In this document: piece by piece, positions 12,019-20,462 of the stretch | Numbering within the stretch: position 1 is the first letter of the stretch | How the letters are laid out: each line of letters begins with the position of its first letter | Origin: Saccoglossus kowalevskii | Lineage: Eukaryota; Hemichordata; Enteropneusta; Harrimaniidae | DNA: 21,241 bases | NCBI RefSeq assembly: GCF_000003605.2 | Contig: NW_003157547.1 | Location: 1 to 21,241, forward strand | Direction of reading: 5' to 3' | Position numbers and translations under genes: made by a program | The notes under the pieces: model-generated | The model's database searches: none | What the model was told of the DNA's origin: nothing | The model's input: the letters and a program-made list of their open reading frames with translations, nothing else

Positions 12019-12958
12019 CAGTCAACTCACGTGACCATCTATAAGCTGCTTTCAACTGGCTTTTATTAAAATTGTCGACTTTACAACTGCGCGTTTCTAT
12101 AAGCCAACAACTTAGGTCATTTATGCAAGTACATCTACAAACTTTGCAATAACTTTGCACAAATTTGCAATGACTTTGAACAACTTTGCACGGTGCGTTA
12201 ACAACATAAAACCCACTACGTGCAGACAGCATCAACAACTTGTACTTGAAAATTAGAAGGAATTTCGAAACTTTTCTTTAGTTAAAAAAGTTACAAAAAT
12301 GCCACGATTTTCTGCTATAAATGTTTGACATCACAGGAAGAAAAAATGCAGAAATGTTGCCGAATATCTTTTCCATGTTTGTAATGAAAAAAAAAATTCA
12401 ACAGCTCCTTTGCTCGGGGAGTCTCCCGTGCAAGTACTAACCACGCCAGATTGTGCTTTACTTTAAACATTTATCGGTCACCTAACCAAACAACTGCATA
12501 GCTCATTTGAAATTAAGCCGAATTCGAGGCTATTTCACGTTTTGGGATGTTTAAAAATTGATATCGTTTACACAAGTATCTTCAAGAATTTGACCTATGA
12601 CCTCTACATACTTGGAGTAAGACTACGCTAATTTAACATCAATTTACGAAATATTTATTCACATGCTCGAACTTTTAACTATGGAACTTATTAATATGAT
12701 ATCGTAGGTAACAATCTCGATTGAAACTACCAACTTTGCAATCGCTTTTCACAAATTTGTAAGCAGTTTGTTGTCGACTTTTCGGTGACTGTTGTGATAA
12801 TCTGCTTATATATGAGGCATTCTCGGAACATTTACATAATGTTTTCGAAATTTAACTGCGGAGTTGTTATGATAATGACTTAGGATATATATACAACCAA
12901 CTCCGCCAACATTTCTTTTGTTTTTTTCCAACTTTGCACGCTGTTTTCTAACATTTTA
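12019..12958 (+). repeat. Satellite unit 15 (940 bp, P/P)
   Basis: This full-length copy has P junctions on both sides and a perfect DR1-like repeat near 12592. It has scattered private changes (GTGCAGACAGC, TATTTCACG, CTATGGAAC). Confidence 0.97.
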
Positions 12959-13898
12959 CAGTCAACTCACGTGACCATCTATAAGCTGCTTTCAACTGGC
13001 TTTTATTAAAATTGTCGACTTTACAACTGCGCGTTTCTATAAGCCAACAACTTAGGTCATTTATGCAAGTACATCTACAAACTTTGCAATAACTTTGCAC
13101 AACTTTGCAACGACTTTGAACAACTTTGCACGGTGCGTTAACAACATAAAACCAACTACGTGCCGACAGCATCAACAACTTGTATTTGAAAATTAGAAGG
13201 AATTTCGAAACTTTTCTTTAGTTAAAAACGTTACAAAAATGCCACGATTTTCTGCTATAAATGTTTGACATCAGAGGAAGAAAAAATGCAGAAATGTTGC
13301 CGTATATCTTTTCCATGTTTGTAATGAAAAACAAATTCAACAGCTCGTTTGCTCGGGGAGTCTCCAGTGCAAGTACTAACCACGCCCGATTGTGCTTTAC
13401 TTTAAACATTTATCGGTCACCTAACCACACAACTGCATAGATCATTTGAAATTAAGCCGTATTCGAGGCTATTTCAGGTTTTGGGATGTTTTAAAATTGA
13501 TATCGTTTACACAAGTATCTTCTAGTATTGACCTATGACCTCTACATACTTGGAGTAAGACTACGCTAATTTAACATCAATTTACGAAATATTTATTCAC
13601 ATGCTCGAACTTTTAACTATGGGACTTATTAATATGATATCGTAGGTAACAATCTCGATTGAAACTACCAACTTTGCAATCGCTTTTCACAAATTTGTAA
13701 GCAGTTTGTTGTCGACTTTTCGGTGACTGTTGTGATAATCTGCTTATATATAAGGCATTCTCGGAACATTTACATAATGTTTTCGAAATTTAACTGCGGA
13801 GTTGTTATGATAATGACTTAGGATATATATATACAACCAACTCCGCCAACATTTCTTTTGTTTTTTTCCAACTTTGCACGCTGTTTTCTAACATTTTA
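12959..13898 (+). repeat. Satellite unit 16 (940 bp, P/P)
   Basis: This is the last copy before the alternating dimer region. It has P junctions on both sides. The extra length near its end is an additional TA step in GGATATATATATACAACC. Its TCTAGTATTGACC state is shared with unit 21. Confidence 0.97.
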
Positions 13899-14835
13899 CA
13901 GTCAACTCACGTGACCATCTATAAGCTGCTTTCAACTGGCTTTTATTAAAATTGTCGACTTTACAACTGCGCGTTTCTATAAGCCAACAACTTAGGTCAT
14001 TTATGCAAGTAAATCTACAAACTTTGCAATAACTTTGCACAACTTTGCAATGACTTTGAACAACTTTGCACGGTGCGTTAACAACATAAAACCCATTATG
14101 TGCCGACAGCATCAACAACTTGTACTTGAAAATTAGAAGGAATTTCGAAACTTTTCTTTAGTTAAAAAAGTTACAAAAATGCCACGATTTTCTGCTATAA
14201 ATGTTTGGCATCACAGGAAGAAAAAATGCAGAAATATTGCCGTATATCTTTTCCATGTTTGTAATGAAAAAAAAATTCAACAGCTCCTTTGCTCGGGGAG
14301 TCTCCCGTGCAAGTACTAACCACGCCCGATTGTGCTTTACTTTAAACACTTATCGGTCACCTAACCACACAACTGCATAGATCATTTGAAATTAAGCAGA
14401 ATTCGAGGCTATTTCAGGTTTTGGGATATTTTAAAATCGATATCGTTTACACAAGTATCTTCTAGAATTTACCTATGACCTCTGCATACTTGGAGTAAGA
14501 CTACGGTAATTTAACATCAATTTACGATATATTTATTCACATGTTCGAACTTTTAACTATGGGACTTATTAATATGATATCACAGGCAACAATCTCGAAT
14601 GAAACTACCAACTTTGCAATCGCTTTTCACAAATTTGTAAGCAGTTTGTTGTCGACTTTCCGGTGACTGTTGTGATAAACTGCTTATATATGAGGTATTC
14701 TCGGAACATTTACTTTATGTTTTAGACATTTACCTGCGGGGTTGTTATGATAATGACTTAGGTTATATATACAAGCAACTCCGCTAACATTTCTTTCGTT
14801 TTTTCCAACTTTGCACGCTGTTTTCTAACATTTTA
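13899..14835 (+). repeat. Satellite unit 17 (937 bp, P/Q), dimer 1 first half
   Basis: P start, Q end. Aligned to unit 19 by eye it differs at two positions only: GTTTGGCATC for GTTTGACATC, and CACAGGCAAC for CACAGGTAAC. Both copies share private states, such as GCAAGTAAATC and CCCATTATGTG. Confidence 0.97.
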
Positions 14836-15773
14836 CAGTCAACTCACGTGAACTTCTAAAAGCTGCTTTCAACTGGCTTTTATTAAACTTGTCGACTTTA
14901 CAACTGCGCGTTTCTATAAGCCAACAACTTAGGCCATTTATGCAAGTACATCTACAAACTTTGCAATAACTTTGCACAACTTTGCAATGACTTTGAACAA
15001 TTTTGCACGGTACGTTAACAACTTAAAACCCACTGCGTGCCGACAGCATCAACAACTTGTACTTGAAAATTAGAAGGAAATTCGAAACTTTCCATTAGTT
15101 AAAACAGTTACAAAAATGCCACGAGTTTCTGCTATAAATGTTTGACATCACAGGAAGAAAAAATGCAGAAATGTTGCCGTATATCTTTTCCATGTTTGTA
15201 ATGAAAAACAAATTCAACAGCTCGTTTGCTCGGGGAGTCTCCAGTGCAAGTACTAACCACGCCCGATTGTGCTTTACTTTAAACATTTATCGGTCACCTA
15301 ACCACACAACTGCATAGATCATTTGAATTTATGCCGAATGCGAGGCTATTTCAGGTTTTGGGATGTTTTAAAATTGATATCGTTTACACAAGTATCTTCA
15401 AGAATTGACCTATGACCTCTACATACTTGGAGTAAGACTACGCTAATTTAACATCAATTTACGAAATATTTATTCACATGTTCGAACTTTTAACTATGGG
15501 ACTTATTAATATGATATCGTAGGTAACAATCTCGATTGAAACTACCAACTTTGCAATCGCTTTTCACAAATTTGTAAGCAGTTTGTTGTCGACTTTTCGG
15601 TGACTGTTGTGATAATCTGCTTATATATGAGGCATTCTCGGAACATTTACATAATGTTTTCGAAATTTAACTGCGGAGTTGTTATGATAATGACTTAGGA
15701 TATATATACAACCAACTCCGCCAACATTTCTTTTGTTTTTTTCCAACTTTGCACGCTGTTTTCTAACATTTTA
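14836..15773 (+). repeat. Satellite unit 18 (938 bp, Q/P), dimer 1 second half
   Basis: Q start, P end. Aligned to unit 20 by eye it differs at two positions: GGTACGTTAAC for GGTGCGTTAAC, and CACGAGTTTC for CACGATTTTC. Both copies share AAGGAAATTCG. Confidence 0.97.
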
Positions 15774-16710
15774 CAGTCAACTCACGTGACCATCTATAAG
15801 CTGCTTTCAACTGGCTTTTATTAAAATTGTCGACTTTACAACTGCGCGTTTCTATAAGCCAACAACTTAGGTCATTTATGCAAGTAAATCTACAAACTTT
15901 GCAATAACTTTGCACAACTTTGCAATGACTTTGAACAACTTTGCACGGTGCGTTAACAACATAAAACCCATTATGTGCCGACAGCATCAACAACTTGTAC
16001 TTGAAAATTAGAAGGAATTTCGAAACTTTTCTTTAGTTAAAAAAGTTACAAAAATGCCACGATTTTCTGCTATAAATGTTTGACATCACAGGAAGAAAAA
16101 ATGCAGAAATATTGCCGTATATCTTTTCCATGTTTGTAATGAAAAAAAAATTCAACAGCTCCTTTGCTCGGGGAGTCTCCCGTGCAAGTACTAACCACGC
16201 CCGATTGTGCTTTACTTTAAACACTTATCGGTCACCTAACCACACAACTGCATAGATCATTTGAAATTAAGCAGAATTCGAGGCTATTTCAGGTTTTGGG
16301 ATATTTTAAAATCGATATCGTTTACACAAGTATCTTCTAGAATTTACCTATGACCTCTGCATACTTGGAGTAAGACTACGGTAATTTAACATCAATTTAC
16401 GATATATTTATTCACATGTTCGAACTTTTAACTATGGGACTTATTAATATGATATCACAGGTAACAATCTCGAATGAAACTACCAACTTTGCAATCGCTT
16501 TTCACAAATTTGTAAGCAGTTTGTTGTCGACTTTCCGGTGACTGTTGTGATAAACTGCTTATATATGAGGTATTCTCGGAACATTTACTTTATGTTTTAG
16601 ACATTTACCTGCGGGGTTGTTATGATAATGACTTAGGTTATATATACAAGCAACTCCGCTAACATTTCTTTCGTTTTTTCCAACTTTGCACGCTGTTTTC
16701 TAACATTTTA
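15774..16710 (+). repeat. Satellite unit 19 (937 bp, P/Q), dimer 2 first half
   Basis: This is a near-identical copy of unit 17, exactly two monomers (1875 bp) downstream. Confidence 0.97.
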
Positions 16711-17648
16711 CAGTCAACTCACGTGAACTTCTAAAAGCTGCTTTCAACTGGCTTTTATTAAACTTGTCGACTTTACAACTGCGCGTTTCTATAAGCCAAC
16801 AACTTAGGCCATTTATGCAAGTACATCTACAAACTTTGCAATAACTTTGCACAACTTTGCAATGACTTTGAACAATTTTGCACGGTGCGTTAACAACTTA
16901 AAACCCACTGCGTGCCGACAGCATCAACAACTTGTACTTGAAAATTAGAAGGAAATTCGAAACTTTCCATTAGTTAAAACAGTTACAAAAATGCCACGAT
17001 TTTCTGCTATAAATGTTTGACATCACAGGAAGAAAAAATGCAGAAATGTTGCCGTATATCTTTTCCATGTTTGTAATGAAAAACAAATTCAACAGCTCGT
17101 TTGCTCGGGGAGTCTCCAGTGCAAGTACTAACCACGCCCGATTGTGCTTTACTTTAAACATTTATCGGTCACCTAACCACACAACTGCATAGATCATTTG
17201 AATTTATGCCGAATGCGAGGCTATTTCAGGTTTTGGGATGTTTTAAAATTGATATCGTTTACACAAGTATCTTCAAGAATTGACCTATGACCTCTACATA
17301 CTTGGAGTAAGACTACGCTAATTTAACATCAATTTACGAAATATTTATTCACATGTTCGAACTTTTAACTATGGGACTTATTAATATGATATCGTAGGTA
17401 ACAATCTCGATTGAAACTACCAACTTTGCAATCGCTTTTCACAAATTTGTAAGCAGTTTGTTGTCGACTTTTCGGTGACTGTTGTGATAATCTGCTTATA
17501 TATGAGGCATTCTCGGAACATTTACATAATGTTTTCGAAATTTAACTGCGGAGTTGTTATGATAATGACTTAGGATATATATACAACCAACTCCGCCAAC
17601 ATTTCTTTTGTTTTTTTCCAACTTTGCACGCTGTTTTCTAACATTTTA
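16711..17648 (+). repeat. Satellite unit 20 (938 bp, Q/P), dimer 2 second half
   Basis: This is a near-identical copy of unit 18, 1875 bp downstream. It has a perfect DR1-like repeat near 17280. Confidence 0.97.
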
Positions 17649-17656
17649 CAGTCAAC

Positions 17657-17664
17657 TCACGTGA
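17657..17664. promoter_or_regulatory. Palindromic E-box TCACGTGA (unit 21 example)
   Basis: The perfect 8 bp palindrome sits 8-15 bases after the anchor and is present in 23 of 24 copies; only unit 5 lost it. CACGTG is the core site of bHLH/bHLH-Zip factors, and TCACGTG also fits the yeast CDEI consensus RTCACRTG apart from its first base. Binding here is not shown. Confidence 0.35.
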
Positions 17665-17769
17665 CCATCTATAAGCTGCTTTCAACTGGCTTTTATTAAA
17701 ATTGTCGACTTTACAACTGCGCGTTTCTATAAGCCAACAACTTAGGTCATTTATGCAAGTACATCTACA

Positions 17770-17820
17770 AACTTTGCAATAACTTTGCACAACTTTGCAA
17801 TGACTTTGAACAACTTTGCA
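17770..17820 (+). repeat. Helically spaced AACTTTG motif cluster (unit 21 example)
   Basis: Five AACTTTGCA-type 9-mers start at 17770, 17781, 17791, 17802 and 17812, so the steps are 11, 10, 11 and 10 bp (mean 10.5). The same cluster lies 121-171 bases after the anchor in nearly all copies, for example 152-202 in unit 1. Further single copies of the motif occur near 18361 and 18558. Unit 24 has lost the spacing. Confidence 0.9.
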
Positions 17821-18046
17821 CGGTGCGTTAACAACATAAAACCCACTACGTGCCGACAGCATCAACAACTTGTACTTGAAAATTAGAAGGAATTTCGAAA
17901 CTTTTCTTTAGTTAAAAAAGTTACAAAAATGCCACGATTTTCTGCTATAAATGTTTGACATCACAGGAAGAAAAAATGCAGAAATATTGCCGTATATCTT
18001 TTCCATGTTTGTAATGAAAAAAAAAATTCAACATCTCGTTTGCTCG

Positions 18047-18056
18047 GGGAGTCTCC
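18047..18056. promoter_or_regulatory. kB-like GGGAGTCTCC (unit 21 example)
   Basis: The word fits the Rel/NF-kB consensus GGGRNNYYCC and, with one more C, forms the inverted repeat GGGAG-T-CTCCC. It is intact in 20 of the 22 copies containing the region; units 23 and 24 carry variants. Flanks right beside it vary in sequence and length. Function is unproven. Confidence 0.25.
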
Positions 18057-18219
18057 CGTGCAAGTACTAACCACGCCCAATTGTGCTTTACTTTAAACAT
18101 TTATCGGTCACCTAACCACACAACTGCATAGATCATTTGAAATTAAGCCGAATTCGAGGCTATTTCAGGTTTTGGGATGTTTTAAAATTGATATCGTTTA
18201 CACAAGTATCTTCTAGTAT

Positions 18220-18232
18220 TGACCTATGACCT
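18220..18232 (-). promoter_or_regulatory. DR1-like direct repeat TGACCT-A-TGACCT (unit 21 example)
   Basis: On the minus strand this reads AGGTCA-T-AGGTCA, the textbook DR1 element of RXR/HNF4/COUP-TF-type nuclear receptors. It is perfect in units 8, 9, 10, 12, 14, 15, 16, 18, 20, 21, 22, 23 and 24. It has one or two mismatches in 1, 2, 3, 5, 6, 11, 17 and 19, and is collapsed to one half-site in 13. Binding is inferred from the match alone. Confidence 0.3.
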
Positions 18233-18514
18233 CTACATACTTGGAGTAAGACTACGCTAATTTAACATCAATTTACGAAATATTTATTTACATGTTCGAA
18301 CTTTTAACTATGGGACTTATTAATATGATATCACAGGTAACAATCTCGAATGAAACTACCAACTTTGCAATCGCTTTTCACAAATTTGTAAGCAGTTTGT
18401 TGTCGACTTTCCGGTGACTGTTGTGATAATCTGCTTATATATGAGGTATTCTCGGAACATTTACTTAATGTTTTAGACATTTACCTGCGGGGTTGTTATG
18501 ATAATGACTTAGGT

Positions 18515-18522
18515 TATATATA
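18515..18522 (+). promoter_or_regulatory. TATA-like TATATATA near monomer end (unit 21 example)
   Basis: A TATATATA stretch about 72 bp before the next anchor is present at every full junction and is kept in the two deleted copies. P-type copies read GGATATATATACAACC, others GGTTATATATACAAGC; some have one extra TA. It could be a TATA box for satellite transcription or simply a flexible A+T stretch. Confidence 0.2.
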
Positions 18523-18586
18523 CAAGCAACTCCGCTAACATTTCTTTCGTTTTTTCCAACTTTGAACGCTGTTTTCTAACATTTTA

Positions 18587-19525
18587 CAGTCAACTCACGT
18601 GAACTTCTAAAAGCAGCTTTCAACTGGCTTTTACTAAACTTGTCGACTTTACAACTGCGCGTTTCTATAAGCCAACAACTTAGGCCTTTTATGCAAGTAC
18701 ATCTACAAACTTTGCAATAACTTTGCACAACTTTGCAATGACTTTGAACAATTTTGCACGGTGCGTTAACAACTTAAAACCCACTGCGTGCCGACAGCAT
18801 CAACAACTTGTACTTGAAAATTAGAAGGAATTTCGAAACTTTCAATTAGTTAAAACAGTTACAAAAATGCCACGATTTTCTGCAATACATGTTTGACATC
18901 ACAGGAAGAAAAAATGCAGAAATGTTGCCGTATATCTTTTCCATGTTTGTAATGAAAAACAAATTCAACAGCTCGTTTGCTCGGGGAGTCTCCCATGCAA
19001 GTACTAACCACGCCCGATTGTGCTTTACTTTAAACATTTATCGGTCACCTAACCACATAACTGCATAAATCATTTGAAATTAGGCAGAATTAGAGGCTAT
19101 TTCAGGTTTTGGGATGTTTTAAAATCGATATCGTTTACACAAGTATCTTCTAGAATTGACCTATGACCTCTGCATACTTGGAGTAAGACTACGGTAATTT
19201 AACATCAATTTAAGATATATTTATTCACATGTTCAAACTTTTAACCACGGGACTTGTTAATATGATATCACAGGTAACAATTCCGAAAGAAACTACCAAC
19301 TTTGAAATCGCTTTTCATAACTTTGTAAGCAGTTTGTTGTCGACTTTTCGGTGACTGTTGTGATAATCTGGTTATATATGAGGCATTCTCGGAATATTTA
19401 CTCAATGTTTTAAACATTTAACTGCGGGGTTGTCATGATAATGACTTGGGTTATATATATACAAGCAACTCCTCCAACATTTCTTTCGTTTTTTGTAACA
19501 TTGCACGCTATTTTCTAATATTTTA
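18587..19525 (+). repeat. Satellite unit 22 (939 bp, Q/C), mosaic
   Basis: Q start. The second half switches to the C family seen in unit 9 (AACCACGGGACTTG, CCGAAAGAAAC, GGAATATTTAC), about 12 kb away. Confidence 0.97.
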
Positions 19526-20462
19526 CAGTCAACTCACGTGACCATCTATAAGCTGCTTTCAACTGGCTTTTCATAAACTTGTCGACTTTACAACTGCGCG
19601 TTTCTATAAGCCAACAACTTAGGTCATTTATACAAGTACATCTACAAACTTTGCAATAACTTTGCACAACTTTGCAATGACTTTGAACAATTTTGCACGG
19701 TGCGTTAACAACTTAAAACCCACTGCGTGCCGACAGCATCAACAACTTGTACTTGAAAATTAGAAGGAATTTCGAAACTTTTCTTTAGTTCAAAAAGTTA
19801 CAAAAATGCCACGATTTTCTGCTATAAATGTTTGACATCGCAGGAAGAAAAAATGCAGAAATGTTGCCGAATATCTTTTCCATGTTTGTAATGAAAAAAA
19901 AACCCAACAGCTCGTTTGCTCGGGGAATCTCCCATGCAAGTACTAACCACGCCCGAGTGTGCTTTACTTTAAACATTTATCGGTCACCTAACCATACAAC
20001 AGCATAGATCATTAGAAATTAAGGCGAATTCGAGGCTATTTCAGGTTTTGGGATGTTTTAAAATCGATATTGTTAACATAAGTATCTTCTAGAATTGACC
20101 TATGACCTATACATACTTGGAGTAAGACTACGGTAATTTAACATCAATTTACGAAATATTTATTCACATGTTCGAACTTTTAACTATGGGACGTGTTAAT
20201 ATGATATCACATGTAACAATCCCGAATTAAACTACCAACTTTGCAATCGCTTTTCACAACTTTGTAAGCAGTTTGTTGTCGACTTTCCAGTGACTGTTGG
20301 GATAATCTGCTTCTATATGAGGCATTCCCGGAACATTTACTTAATGTTTTCGAAATTTAACTGCGGGGTTGTTATGATAATGACTTAGGTTATATATACA
20401 AGCAACTCCGCCAAAATTTCTTTCGTTTTTTCGAACTTTGTACGCTGTTTTCTAACATTTTA
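19526..20462 (+). repeat. Satellite unit 23 (937 bp, C start)
   Basis: C-type start (CTAATATTTTACAG). The GGGAGTCTCC word is changed to GGGAATCTCC, and CACAGGTAAC to CACATGTAAC. Unit 24 shares the latter change. Confidence 0.97.

Larger units (their letters stand above)
13899..17648 (+). repeat. Dimeric higher-order repeat, 2 x 1875 bp
   Basis: Units 17+18 (13899-15773) and 19+20 (15774-17648) are successive copies of a two-monomer block. I count about four differences over 1875 bp, while the two monomers inside each block differ from each other at many sites. The P/Q alternation continues through unit 21, so the dimer pattern covers roughly 13.9-18.6 kb. This is a recent amplification compared with the rest of the array. 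Confidence 0.93.
17649..18586 (+). repeat. Satellite unit 21 (938 bp, P/Q), mosaic
   Basis: P start and Q end continue the alternation. The first third resembles unit 19 (AAATATTGCCG). The middle has TCTAGTATTGACC, as in unit 16, and the last quarter returns to the Q pattern. The segment-wise switching suggests gene conversion or unequal exchange. This copy is used below to give coordinates for motifs inside the monomer. Confidence 0.97.

Noticed and set aside
16970-17161. Recurrent 63-codon minus-strand frame (e.g. 16970-17161), present in about ten copies
   Set aside because: It spans the variable A-run, whose length changes shift the frame in other copies (1-9). No domain, no signal peptide, and no start context separable from background. 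Open by chance and copied by amplification.
17638-17868. Recurrent minus-strand open frames of 76-84 codons beginning just before each anchor, e.g. 17638-17868
   Set aside because: They recur because the satellite recurs. In family A copies and in units 12, 18, 20 and 22-24, AACTTAAAACCC puts a stop codon in the frame, and unit 12 has another stop near 9297. The differences I noticed between copies mostly change amino acids. The KVVQSHCKVVQSYCKV-like stretch is just the AACTTTG cluster read backwards. No recognised domain.
18075-18100. CENP-B box
   Set aside because: Neither strand has TTCG-nnnn-A-nn-CGGG with the essential bases; GCCCGATTGTGCTTT and TTTCGTTTTTTCC match only part of it.
18294-18306. 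Pol III B box from GTTCGAACTTTT
   Set aside because: It matches GGTTCGANTCC only in part, with no A box at a suitable distance, and no tRNA or 5S rRNA-like fold. The TTTT follows by composition.
18507-18522. Telomere-like TTAGG words (CTTAGGTT, CTTAGGTC)
   Set aside because: Single isolated words, never in tandem; chance in A+T-rich sequence.
17649-18586. Hammerhead or similar self-cleaving ribozyme, as found in some satellites
   Set aside because: CGAAAC is present (TTTCGAAAC), but I find no CTGANGA core in the right arrangement on either strand.
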